Of a stretch of DNA of 64,000 nucleotides, positions 55,100-63,686 are shown piece by piece. The DNA comes from Pseudoxanthomonas composti (GTDB lineage: Bacteria; Pseudomonadota; Gammaproteobacteria; Xanthomonadales; Xanthomonadaceae). The translations under genes and the position numbers were made by a program. Each line of letters opens with the position of its first letter. Positions within the stretch are counted from its first letter, which is position 1. The notes under the pieces were generated by a model, which did no database searches, had not been told where the DNA came from, and saw nothing but the letters and a program-made list of their open reading frames with translations. Location: contig NZ_SAWZ01000006.1 in the NCBI RefSeq assembly GCF_004122095.1, positions 186,001 through 250,000 on the forward strand. Reading direction: 5' to 3'.

Positions 55100-56073
55100 G
55101 TCAGTCCGGAAGGAATGAAAGGGGCATCCATCGTGGTGTCCGCAGGCGACGGCGTCGTGAATTCGGGCTCGTCCAGGCCGGCCGCCGCGCGCAGGCGGCG
55201 GCGGGTCATCGGGCCCAGGCGCAGGGCTTCGGACAGCGAGGCCAGCATCTGGCCATCGGCAGGGTTGCGCAGGAACGGGGCCACCCCGTCCAGCGGGGCG
55301 TCGGTGGCGATGGTGGTCAGCTGGCGCCACAGCAGCGCGTGCTCGCGCTGCTCGCGCAGGCGCAGCGAGACGGTGGCCGCGCCACGCATGCGCAGGAAGG
55401 CCACCTCGTCGGCGCGGGCCAGCAGGGTGTCCAGGTCGCCGAAGTGCGACAGCAGGATCGCCGCGGTCTTGCAGCCGATCCCGGTCACCCCGGGGATGTT
55501 GTCCACCGCATCGCCGCACAGCGCCAGGTAGTCGGCCATCTGGTGCGCCTCCACCCCATGCTTGGCCTTCACGCCCGCCAGGCCCCAGCGCTGCCCGCGC
55601 GCGAAATCCCACTGCTCATCGCCTGGGCGCAGCAGTTGGGACAGGTCCTTGTCGGCGGAAATGATGATGCCGCGCAGGCCGAAGTCGCGGCTGGCACGCA
55701 GGGCGCTGCCGATCAGGTCGTCGGCCTCGAAATCCGCGTGCGACAGCACGGTCAGGCCCAGCGCCGCGCACAGCGCCTTACAGTGCGAGAACTGGCGACG
55801 CAGCGCTTCCGGGGCCGGCTCGCGGTTGGCCTTGTAGGCCGGGTACAGCTGGTGACGGAAGCCGGTATCCAGCGCTTCGTCGAAACCCACGGCGATATGC
55901 CGCGGGCGCTCGCGCTCCAGCAGTTCCAGCAGGAAACGGGCGAAACCGTGCACGGCGTTGGTCGGCCAGCCTTCGGCGTCGTGGAACTCGTCGGGTACCG
56001 AGTGCCAGGCGCGGAAGATGTAGAGGCTGGCGTCGACCAGATGGACCGGCGCCGCAAGCGGCGCGACGCTCAT
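55096..56073 (-). CDS. Stand-alone 5'-3' exonuclease (Xni/PolA N-domain-like)
   Basis: A 325-residue protein homologous to the 5'-3' exonuclease domain of PolI and to Xni. The metal-binding acidic residues are in HLVDASLYIFRAW, ADFEADDLIGSAL and ISADKDLSQLL. The helix-hairpin-helix is DAVDNIPGVTGIGCKTAAILL. It likely acts as a flap endonuclease. It overlaps the nitroreductase stop by 4 bp, an unusual partner set for such a nuclease. Confidence 0.88.
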   Translation of the reverse strand: MSVAPLAAPVHLVDASLYIFRAWHSVPDEFHDAEGWPTNAVHGFARFLLELLERERPRHIAVGFDEALDTGFRHQLYPAYKANREPAPEALRRQFSHCKALCAALGLTVLSHADFEADDLIGSALRASRDFGLRGIIISADKDLSQLLRPGDEQWDFARGQRWGLAGVKAKHGVEAHQMADYLALCGDAVDNIPGVTGIGCKTAAILLSHFGDLDTLLARADEVAFLRMRGAATVSLRLREQREHALLWRQLTTIATDAPLDGVAPFLRNPADGQMLASLSEALRLGPMTRRRLRAAAGLDEPEFTTPSPADTTMDAPFIPSGLT

Positions 56074-56657
56074 GCCGGGGTCCAGTCGCTCAGTAGCCTG
56101 GCCGGGTCCGGGCGCTCGCGCTCGGGGGCGGCGAGCTTGGGCGTGCCGATATGGATGAAGCCGGCGACGCGTTCGGTTTCGGCCAGGCCCAGGCGCTGCG
56201 CCACCAGGCCGTCGTAGGCGGCCCAGCCGGTCAGCCACTGTGCGCCGAAGCCGAAAGCCTGGGCGGCCACCAGCAGGGCGAAGCACACGCTGCCGGCGGT
56301 CATCCACTGCTCATCCTCGGGCACCTTGTGCTCGGGGATCAGGCTGGCCACCACCACGATCACCAGTGGCGCGCTGTTGAAGCGGTTGCGGTCCTTCTCG
56401 ATGGCGACGGTGCCGGCCTCCGGGTCCAGTTCCTCGGTGCGCGCGGCCAGGATGTCGCCCAGCTGGCGCCGCGCATCGCCCTGGATGCGGATGAAGCGGA
56501 ACGGGGCCAGCTTGCCGTGGTCCGGGACCCGGCTGGCGCTGCGCAGCATCTGCAGCAGCACCTCATCGGACGGGGCGGGCTCGCCAAGTTGTTTGGAGGG
56601 CACCGAACGGCGTTCGTCCAGTGCGCGCAGCAGATCCGGCGTGGTGGGCGTAGGCAT
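56070..56657 (-). CDS. Nitroreductase-family flavoprotein (YdjA-like)
   Basis: A 195-residue FMN-dependent oxidoreductase. The FMN site is seen in LDERRSVPSKQLGEP, SRVPDHGKLAPFRF and WMTAGSVCFALLVAAQAFGFGAQWLTG. It resembles E. coli YdjA, a minimal nitroreductase of unclear physiological substrate. The ATG at 56657 is taken because the upstream in-frame extension is basic and disordered. It is the first gene of a four-gene overlapping operon. Confidence 0.86.
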   Translation of the reverse strand: MPTPTTPDLLRALDERRSVPSKQLGEPAPSDEVLLQMLRSASRVPDHGKLAPFRFIRIQGDARRQLGDILAARTEELDPEAGTVAIEKDRNRFNSAPLVIVVVASLIPEHKVPEDEQWMTAGSVCFALLVAAQAFGFGAQWLTGWAAYDGLVAQRLGLAETERVAGFIHIGTPKLAAPERERPDPARLLSDWTPA

Positions 56658-56716
56658 GGTGGTCAGTTTAGCGGGCTTACGAAAGTTTTCACGGCGGCGG
56701 CCGCTATCATTGTCCT

Positions 56717-59038
56717 GTGATCCTGTGGATGGATCGTGTCGTGACGGATGCAGGCGGGGCATCCGGCACGCTTTCGTCGTTCCCCGCGCCCAAAGGAATG
56801 CACGACCGGATGCTGGATCCGCAGGCTCGCGATGGACTGGTGGGCAAGAATGTCGCGCTGTTGCAACAGTTGCGGCAGCTGGCCCTCGTTCCGCTGGCCG
56901 ATGCCTACGAGGCCATCCTGACCGGCCTGCCCGGCCAACTGCTCTCCGCCGCGGGCGATGCCGGGGCCGACTCGCTGGACCTGATCGATGCGGTGCGCGA
57001 GGTCCGGCGCCGGCGCGAGGCCATGCTGGCCCGGTTCCGCGCCCACCTGGCCAATACCTGGCAGATGCTGGAGGCCGGACGGCCGGTCTCGGTCGAGCAC
57101 AAGCTGGCCGACGGCGATGCCGAGCACCTGAGCCTGGTGTCCAACCACGAGCTGGAAGTGCGCCTGGCGGTGCGTTCGCTGGCCGACGACCTGGCCGCGC
57201 GCTGGAAGCCCGAGCTGATGCGGCTCAGCCGCTATCTCGGGCTGCTGTCCGGCGGCCTGCGCCTGACCGAGGACACGCTGCCCTTCGGTCCGCACCACAT
57301 CGGCGTGGCCGTATATGAAAGCCTGTCGGCCTGCACCCTGACCCCGGCGGCGCGCAAGCTGATCGTCAAGCTGTGCGAGACCGAGCTGCATACCCGCACC
57401 GGCTCGCTCTATTCGCAGATCCAGACCGGCCTGGCCGCGCTGCTGCAGGAAAGCGCCGGCCCGCGTCCGCGCGGCGGGGTACGCCGCTGGATCCCCAGCA
57501 CCGCGCTCGACCCGGACGCCGAGCAGGGCCAGACCGAGGACTGGATCGCGCGTTTCTTCGTGCAGTGGGAAAACGACCCGGCCGCCGCGGCCAAGCGCGC
57601 GCGCGCAGCGCTGAGCGAACACGTCGGAGGCGAGGCCGAACCCCTGCCGCCGGCGCTGCATGCGCTGCTGCAGCGCGCCCGCCTGGCTGGCGAGACCCAG
57701 CCCGAGCCCAGCGATGGCAAGCGCGCGCTGTCCCAGCGCGAACTGCTGTCGGTGCTGTCGCTGATGCAGTCCATGCCCAACGAATCGCTGGCCCCATTTC
57801 CCAGCCGTGCCGCGCGGCTGTCGCAGCGGCTCAAGTGGGAAATCCTGGCCGGCGCCGGGCGCCTGGGCATCGACCCGACTGGCATCCGCCTGGGCAACCA
57901 GGGCGAGGACACCATCGACCTGGTGTGCATGCTGCTGGAGGTCATGCTGGCCGAGAGCCACCTGCAGGGCCGTGCGCGCGAGCTGATGCTGTTGCTGCCC
58001 GCGCCCTACATCAAGGTGGCGCTGGTGGATCGGGAGCTGTTCCTGAGCGACCAGCACCCGGCGCGGCGCCTGCTTAACCTGCTGGCCGACGCCAGCGAGC
58101 GCTGCATCGGCGAGGGCGATGCAGAACGCGCCCTGCTGGAGGAGATCGAGGTGGCCATTGTCTCGATCCTGCGCGACTTCAGCGAGGACGTGCAGGCCTT
58201 CACGCCCATCCTCAAGCGCTTCGGCGAGTACTACGGCGCCTACCTGCGCAAGGTGCAGATCGCCGAGCGCCGGGCCACCGAGCTGCACCGCGCACAGGAG
58301 CGCCGCGACGAGGCCCGCGCTTTTGCCGAGACGCAGCTGCAGGCCCGGCTGGCCGAGCTGGCCGCGCCGCCGGGGCTGGTCGGCTTCCTGCGCGGCTACT
58401 GGGTGCCCTACATCGCGGCCATCCGGTTGCGCGGCGAAGCCGCAGGCCAGGACCTGGCCCAGGGCCTGAGTGCGCTGGAGCAGCTGGTCGCGGCGGTGCG
58501 CCACGACCAGCTGCACGGTCCGGACACGCCGTGGCTGGCGGACTGGATGCCCTGGCTGGAGCGGATGCTGGCCCAGCAGGGGCTGGACCCGGTCGCCTTG
58601 GGCAAGGCGCTGCAATCGCTGCAGCAGTCGCTGTATCCGGTCGCGCCCGCAGCAGCAGGGGCCGAGCGCCTGGCGGCAGGCACGGCAGAGGCGTTTCCCA
58701 GCGCTGCGCCGGTGGACGAGCTGGTCGCCGAGGCGCTCGATGCCCCCGTCGAAGCGGACCAGATCGACCTGATCACCGCCGATTTCTTCCGCGCCCTGCC
58801 GATGGGCACCTGGCTGGACTTCGTGGACCGCAATGGCCGTGTCCGGGCCGGCAAGTTGAACTGGGTCAGCCCGATCTCGGCGCGGCTGATGTTCGTGGAC
58901 AAACTCGGCAGCCGGCTGTGCGTGGCCTCGGCCGAGGAACTGGCGGTCATGGCCCAGCTGGAGCGACTGCGCCTGCACCGCGAGGAAGACGCGTTCTACA
59001 GCGCCATGGCCGGCGCCATCGAGCAGCTCGCGCACTGA
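56717..59038 (+). CDS. DUF1631-family protein 1
   Basis: A 773-residue large cytoplasmic, mostly helical protein. The DUF1631 family has no known catalytic motif; some members are misnamed thymidine phosphorylase. Residues about 60-280 and 340-560 are helical. The C-terminal 90 residues (WLDFVDRNGRVRAGKLNWVSPI and onwards) resemble a PilZ-like beta-barrel. The start is uncertain: the GTG at 56717 is the longest form, with ATGs at 56729 and 56798 as options. It is followed by a paralogue in the same orientation. Confidence 0.8.
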   Translation: MILWMDRVVTDAGGASGTLSSFPAPKGMHDRMLDPQARDGLVGKNVALLQQLRQLALVPLADAYEAILTGLPGQLLSAAGDAGADSLDLIDAVREVRRRREAMLARFRAHLANTWQMLEAGRPVSVEHKLADGDAEHLSLVSNHELEVRLAVRSLADDLAARWKPELMRLSRYLGLLSGGLRLTEDTLPFGPHHIGVAVYESLSACTLTPAARKLIVKLCETELHTRTGSLYSQIQTGLAALLQESAGPRPRGGVRRWIPSTALDPDAEQGQTEDWIARFFVQWENDPAAAAKRARAALSEHVGGEAEPLPPALHALLQRARLAGETQPEPSDGKRALSQRELLSVLSLMQSMPNESLAPFPSRAARLSQRLKWEILAGAGRLGIDPTGIRLGNQGEDTIDLVCMLLEVMLAESHLQGRARELMLLLPAPYIKVALVDRELFLSDQHPARRLLNLLADASERCIGEGDAERALLEEIEVAIVSILRDFSEDVQAFTPILKRFGEYYGAYLRKVQIAERRATELHRAQERRDEARAFAETQLQARLAELAAPPGLVGFLRGYWVPYIAAIRLRGEAAGQDLAQGLSALEQLVAAVRHDQLHGPDTPWLADWMPWLERMLAQQGLDPVALGKALQSLQQSLYPVAPAAAGAERLAAGTAEAFPSAAPVDELVAEALDAPVEADQIDLITADFFRALPMGTWLDFVDRNGRVRAGKLNWVSPISARLMFVDKLGSRLCVASAEELAVMAQLERLRLHREEDAFYSAMAGAIEQLAH

Positions 59039-59201
59039 TTCGGCAAGGCGGCGCGAACGTTTCGTAAGCGCGGCGGCGTGTCGGAATAACGACCGTCATC
59101 ACGGATGTGAACGTGACCGTGTGCCTACGATTGCACCGTCTCTGCGTGTCCCCCATGCTCCCTACTCGAATGCGCCGGCCAGCCCCGGCGGGGAAGCCCT
59201 T

Positions 59202-61532
59202 ATGCCGTTCAGTGTCGATGTCTCCAACCGGCCGGAACACGGCACGCGGCTGCTGCAGCAGGCGTTCGACGGCGCTGTTCCACCGCTGGTGCAGGCGTTC
59301 TCCACGGCGTTGGGTCGTTTCGATGATGCCTTGTTCGACCGGGCCGAGCGCGCCGGGCCTTCGCAGGCGGCCTTCCTCGATGGCATGCGCGAGCTGCGCC
59401 GCCGCCGCGATGAGATCGTGGCCCGGTTTCGCTCGCACCTGGACCGCTGCTGGAAGTCCCTGGAAGACCGCACCCCGCTGTCGGCCGAAAGCGTCCTGAT
59501 CGATCCGCAGACCAGCGGCCTGAGCTTGGTTTCGGATCAGGAGCTCGAGTCGCGCCTGGCCGCGCGCAACCTGGCCAGCGTGATCAGCCGCGAGTGCAAG
59601 CTGGTCCTGGTGCGGCTGGACCGTCGCCTGGGCCACCTGGCGGGCGGGCTGGAGCTGGACAACGACACCAACCCGGTCGGGCCCGAGCACATCGGCCTGG
59701 CCGTCCACGAGGCGTTCTCCAGCAGCGACCTGAGCCTGGAAGTGCGCCTGGTCGTGATCAAGCTGTGCGAGCGCGAGCTGGCGCCGGTCATCGGCCGCAT
59801 CTACGAAGCGCTGGACGAGCGGCTGGTCCAGCTCAACGTCCTGCCGCAGGTGGCGCCCGCCGCCGGGGCCCGCCGCAGGACGATGGAATCTCCTGTGCCG
59901 TCGCCGGCGCCGGCCACGGGCGAGGACTTCTTCGGCACCGTGCCGGAAGAGCCCAGTGCACCGGGCTGGGCGGCGCGCTTCACTCAGCGCATGGCCGGCA
60001 TGCGCCGGGCCATGGGTGGGCAGGGCCCGGATGGGCACTTCGTCGGCAACGACGCCGATGCGGGCGTGCTGCTCGAAGCGCTGCACCACTTCCTGCAGGA
60101 GACGCGCCAGCACCGCGAGGCCAACCCGCACGATGCGGGGCAAGGGCAGGGCGCAGGCTATGGCGAGTCGGTCGGCGGCGGAGAGCGTCCGCTGTCCCAG
60201 CGCGAGATGATGTCGGTGCTGTCGGTGCTGCAGGCCTCGCCCAGCGCCACCCTGCGCGCGGCCATCGGCGATACCGGCGAGTCGCTGTCCCAGCGGCTCA
60301 AGAGCGAAGTCCTCAGCGGCGCCAGCCAGCTGGGCGTGGACCCGGGCCAGGCGCGCCTGTCGCCGATGGACGAGGACGCCATCGACCTGGTCGGCATGCT
60401 GTTCGATGTGATGCTGGACGAGCGCGAACTCGACGGCCGGCCGCGCGAGCTGATCGGGCGCCTGGTGGTGCCGTTCGTCAAGGTGGCGCTGCTGGACCGC
60501 CGGATGTTCGTGCAGAAGACCCACCCGGCCCGGCGCCTGCTCAACGTGCTGGCCGAGGCCTGCGAGGGCAACACCGGCGAAAGCGCGGCCGAGCGCACCT
60601 TGATGACCAAGGTCGAGGAAGTCATCGATCGGCTGGTCGCCGAGTTCAACGAGAATCTGGCGGTGTTCCTGACGCTGGAGGAAGAGTTCCGCGATTTCCT
60701 GTCCCAGCACAAGCGCCGCATCGAGGTGGCCGAGCGCCGCGCCGCGGAAATCCAGCGCGGCCAGGAACGGCTGGAAGCGGCCCGCACCCGCACCAACGCC
60801 GAGCTGGACCAGCGTCTGCAGGGACGCCAGGTGCCCCAGGCCATCGAAGATTTCCTGCGCCAGCCGTGGGCGCACCACGTGACCATGGCGGTGCTGCGCG
60901 AAAGCGACGACGGCGCGGCCCTGGCCGATGCCCTACACCTGGCCGATGGCGTGCTGGCGGCGGTGGACCAGGCGCAGGCGCAGCAGGCCAACGTGGCCTG
61001 GCTGGAAGCCGAGCGTGCCGGCCTGGTGCGGGTGTTCGCCAGTGTCGGGGTGACCGGCGACCAGGCCAACGCCGCCATCAATGCGCTGCGCGAGACCCTG
61101 CAGGCGGTGGCCGCCTCACGTCCTGACCTGGAAAAGGCGCTGCCGGAGCTGCCCACCGTGAGCCTGCCGCGCCCGGTCGAGCCGGAGGCGGCGCCGATCG
61201 CGCTGGTGGGCGGCACCGACACGCTGGATTTCGACGCCACCGACGCCGAGCACTTCCGCAAGCTGCCCGTGGGCACCTGGCTGGATTTCATCGACAAGGA
61301 CAACCGCGTGCAGGCCGGCAAGCTGTCCTGGGTCAGCCCGATTTCTTCGCGCCTGCTGTTCGTCAACCGTCGCGGCGTGCGCTTCTGCGTCGCCTCGCCG
61401 GAGGAGCTGGCGGTGATGGTGCGCATGGGGCGCCTGCGCAAGCATCACGAGCAGGACGCCTTCGACGCGGCCATGCAGGGCGTGATCGACCGCCTGGACA
61501 CCGGCGTGCAGCGGGGCTCTGCCGAGGTCTGA
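59202..61532 (+). CDS. DUF1631-family protein 2
   Basis: A 776-residue paralogue of the preceding gene. Shared anchors include RELRRRRDEIVARFRSHL, LSQREMMSVLSVLQ, AVFLTLEEEFRDFL and the C-terminal GTWLDFIDKDNRVQAGKLSWVSPISSRLLFV. A Gly/Ala/Pro-rich linker lies near residues 220-250. The ATG at 59202 is preceded by GGGGAA and gives a length close to gene 1; a GTG at 59121 would add 27 residues. The C-terminal domain could bind c-di-GMP, but the RxxxR and DxSxxG motifs of canonical PilZ are not clearly present. Confidence 0.8.
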   Translation: MPFSVDVSNRPEHGTRLLQQAFDGAVPPLVQAFSTALGRFDDALFDRAERAGPSQAAFLDGMRELRRRRDEIVARFRSHLDRCWKSLEDRTPLSAESVLIDPQTSGLSLVSDQELESRLAARNLASVISRECKLVLVRLDRRLGHLAGGLELDNDTNPVGPEHIGLAVHEAFSSSDLSLEVRLVVIKLCERELAPVIGRIYEALDERLVQLNVLPQVAPAAGARRRTMESPVPSPAPATGEDFFGTVPEEPSAPGWAARFTQRMAGMRRAMGGQGPDGHFVGNDADAGVLLEALHHFLQETRQHREANPHDAGQGQGAGYGESVGGGERPLSQREMMSVLSVLQASPSATLRAAIGDTGESLSQRLKSEVLSGASQLGVDPGQARLSPMDEDAIDLVGMLFDVMLDERELDGRPRELIGRLVVPFVKVALLDRRMFVQKTHPARRLLNVLAEACEGNTGESAAERTLMTKVEEVIDRLVAEFNENLAVFLTLEEEFRDFLSQHKRRIEVAERRAAEIQRGQERLEAARTRTNAELDQRLQGRQVPQAIEDFLRQPWAHHVTMAVLRESDDGAALADALHLADGVLAAVDQAQAQQANVAWLEAERAGLVRVFASVGVTGDQANAAINALRETLQAVAASRPDLEKALPELPTVSLPRPVEPEAAPIALVGGTDTLDFDATDAEHFRKLPVGTWLDFIDKDNRVQAGKLSWVSPISSRLLFVNRRGVRFCVASPEELAVMVRMGRLRKHHEQDAFDAAMQGVIDRLDTGVQRGSAEV

Positions 61533-61635
61533 TGCCCTTGGCCGGTGCTGCCGGTCGGCAACGCCCGTGACCGCGATGTTCCTGCACGCGATGGCGACGC
61601 ATCGGTTTTCGGTCGCTCGGCCGACTGCCGGACGA

Positions 61636-62106
61636 TCAGTGCGGATGATCGTGGGGAGGGGGAGGGGCGTCCTGCCTCACCGGCGGATGGGCCTGGATCC
61701 AGGCCTGGCGCTGCTCGGGTGTCATGTCGCGCCACTGGTCGCGGAAACGGTGGCGCGCCTCCCGGTCCATGTCGCGGGTGCGCTCGAAGACCGCGCGCGC
61801 CTGCTCGCGTTCGGCCGGGCTCATCTTCTCGTAGCGCTCCATGCCCTTTCGCGCCTGTTCCCGCTGCTGCGGCGTCATGCGCTGCCAGCGCTCGGCGCGC
61901 TCCAGCATGCGCGCGCGCTTGTCCGGCTCATTGTTCCAGTGCTCGCGCACGCCCGCGATCAGCGCCTGGCGCTGCGCCTCGGTCAGCTGTTCCCAGCGCG
62001 GCGGCGGGTCGGTATCGGGCCGTGGCGGATCCTTCGCCGCCAGCGGCGCGGCCAGCGCCAGCGCGGCGGCGAACACGAGACAGGACAAGGACTTCATCTG
62101 CTTCAC
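61636..62106 (-). CDS. DUF3106 exported helical protein
   Basis: A 156-residue protein with a signal peptide (FAAALALAAPLAA). It is rich in Arg, Gln, Glu and Met and has three repeats of the kind M-(S/T)-P-x-x-R-E/Q-x-(A/W) (MTPQQREQARKG, MSPAEREQARAV, MTPEQRQAWI). This is the DUF3106 pattern, common behind sigma/anti-sigma pairs. It ends PPPPHDHPH, a possible metal-binding tail. The start overlaps the upstream gene by 4 bp. Confidence 0.82.
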   Translation of the reverse strand: MKQMKSLSCLVFAAALALAAPLAAKDPPRPDTDPPPRWEQLTEAQRQALIAGVREHWNNEPDKRARMLERAERWQRMTPQQREQARKGMERYEKMSPAEREQARAVFERTRDMDREARHRFRDQWRDMTPEQRQAWIQAHPPVRQDAPPPPHDHPH

Positions 62107-62495
62107 TCCATGGCAAGCGGCTGGCTGTCAGAACCCAGCCAGACGAACAGGTCGGGATTGGTGTCCAACTCCGCGTAAGGATCCTCGGCCACTGCATCCA
62201 GGTCCGACGGCAGTCCGTCGCCGTCGGCCGTCTGCGCCGCCACTTGCGACGGGCTGGACGGGGCCGGCGTGGTTTGCCGCAGCAGGCCCACGCCCACCAC
62301 GGCCAGCAGGGCCAGGGAGAACGCGCTGGCGGCCAGCCAGCGCGGCGCCGGTCTTGCCGGGCCCGAGGCTGGCTGGCCCTGGGCGGCGGCATGACGCGCC
62401 GCGCGCAGGTGCGTCAGCGTCTGTGGCGAAAGCTGCGCGCTCGCCGCGGCATGCAATTGCCGGGCGCGCACGTCGAAAGAAGACGGGGTGTTCAT
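62103..62495 (-). CDS. Single-pass membrane protein, candidate anti-sigma factor
   Basis: A 130-residue protein with one transmembrane helix (WLAASAFSLALLAVVGVGLL, about 53-72). A cytoplasmic N-terminal region of about 50 residues and a periplasmic tail with NPDLFVWL follow the usual anti-sigma topology. It starts 4 bp before the end of the sigma factor gene, so it is coupled to it. No ZAS His/Cys motif is present. The anti-sigma role is inferred from position and topology. Confidence 0.7.
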   Translation of the reverse strand: MNTPSSFDVRARQLHAAASAQLSPQTLTHLRAARHAAAQGQPASGPARPAPRWLAASAFSLALLAVVGVGLLRQTTPAPSSPSQVAAQTADGDGLPSDLDAVAEDPYAELDTNPDLFVWLGSDSQPLAME

Positions 62496-63055
62496 CGGAA
62501 ATCCTCGAGTTGCTTCTGCAGCGCCTCACGGGCGCGCGAGAGATGGGTCTTGACCGAACCTTCCGAGCAGCCCATGACCTGGGCGGTCTGGCTGACATCC
62601 AGTTCCTCCAGCACGCGCAGGGTGAAGGCTTCGCGCTGGCGGGCCGGAAGCGCGCGCAAGGCCTGCACCATCAGGCCGTAGGCTTCGCGCTGCTCCTGGC
62701 GATCGGACGGGCCGGCGCTGGTATCGGCCCAGTCGATCAGGCTGTCCTGGCTGCGTTCGCTGCTGGGCAGCAGCCACCGCAGGCGGAAGCTACTACGCCG
62801 CTGCAGGTCGATGATGCGCCGGCGCAGGATGCTCCAGAACAGCGGCGTCCATTCGTGCGCCGGCCGCTCGGCGTAGCCGAGCATCCGCATCATGCTGTCC
62901 TGCACCGCATCCAGCGCGTCATCGCGACTGCGCAGGCCGGACTCAGCGAACCGGAAGGCGCGCGGGCCAATGCCGGCCAGGAAGGCCTCCAGCGAGACTG
63001 GCGGCGTTTCCGTGACGCGATCGAGGGGGGCGGCGATGTCTGCACTCACCAGCAC
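62492..63055 (-). CDS. RNA polymerase ECF-type sigma factor
   Basis: A 187-residue sigma factor with region 2 (SRDDALDAVQDSMMRML, FWSILRRRIIDLQRR) and region 4 (LPARQREAFTLRVLEELDVSQTAQVMGCSEGSVKTHLSRAREAL). It heads a coupled operon with a membrane protein and DUF3106. The start is a GTG at 63055; an in-frame GTG at 63049 is equally possible. The inducing signal is unknown. Confidence 0.88.
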   Translation of the reverse strand: MLVSADIAAPLDRVTETPPVSLEAFLAGIGPRAFRFAESGLRSRDDALDAVQDSMMRMLGYAERPAHEWTPLFWSILRRRIIDLQRRSSFRLRWLLPSSERSQDSLIDWADTSAGPSDRQEQREAYGLMVQALRALPARQREAFTLRVLEELDVSQTAQVMGCSEGSVKTHLSRAREALQKQLEDFR

Positions 63056-63130
63056 AGCTTATGTCCGGCAGGGAGGATTGCCAGAGTGAACGTCCGCGAA
63101 AATGCCTGGTTGACCGGCGCTGATCGATGT

Positions 63131-63550
63131 TCAGCGACCAGCCAAGAACGCGCCGACCAAGGCGATCAGTACCAAGGCGTAGTCCGTAGGACCGGTGGCC
63201 AGCCCGAGCAGGGTCATGGCCAGGTCCAGGCCCAGCTTGGTGGACGCTTCCACCGGGCCCAGGCCGAAGATCGAGCCCAGGTGCAGCGAGACGATATTCC
63301 AGTAGGCCAACGCGATGCCCAGCGCGGTCGCCAGCAGCGCGATCAGGCCGCGGGCCAGCCCCGGCGCCATCCCGAACAGACGCAGACAAACCACCGAATC
63401 CAGCGCCACCGCCAGCGCCATCCAGCTGCACTGACGATTGGTTTGCAAGGCCAGGACGGACCACAGCAGGGACAGCAGACCGCAGGCAAGGAAGGTCAGC
63501 AGCAGCGCCAGCCAAGTGCGGCCGCCGCTCAACGAGGGTGTGAAGGACAT
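63131..63550 (-). CDS. Small multi-pass membrane protein, unknown
   Basis: 139 residues with about four transmembrane helices: TWLALLLTFLACGLLSLLW, MALAVALDSVVCLRLFG, LIALLATALGIALAYW and DYALVLIALVGAFLAG. I see no recognised family motif. It lies 75 bp upstream of the sigma factor gene on the same strand and could be cotranscribed with it. The ATG at 63550 is preferred over 63577. Confidence 0.6.
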   Translation of the reverse strand: MSFTPSLSGGRTWLALLLTFLACGLLSLLWSVLALQTNRQCSWMALAVALDSVVCLRLFGMAPGLARGLIALLATALGIALAYWNIVSLHLGSIFGLGPVEASTKLGLDLAMTLLGLATGPTDYALVLIALVGAFLAGR

Positions 63551-63686
63551 TGGAGCTCCAGACGATGCGCCCAGCATAACGGGCGCGGCCGGAATGCTCT
63601 GTCCATGCCATGCGGGCCGGCGCAGCGGGGCGCTCGGCTAGAATGGCGCGCTTGCACGATCGACCGTGCGTCCCCACCTGTCCCGC

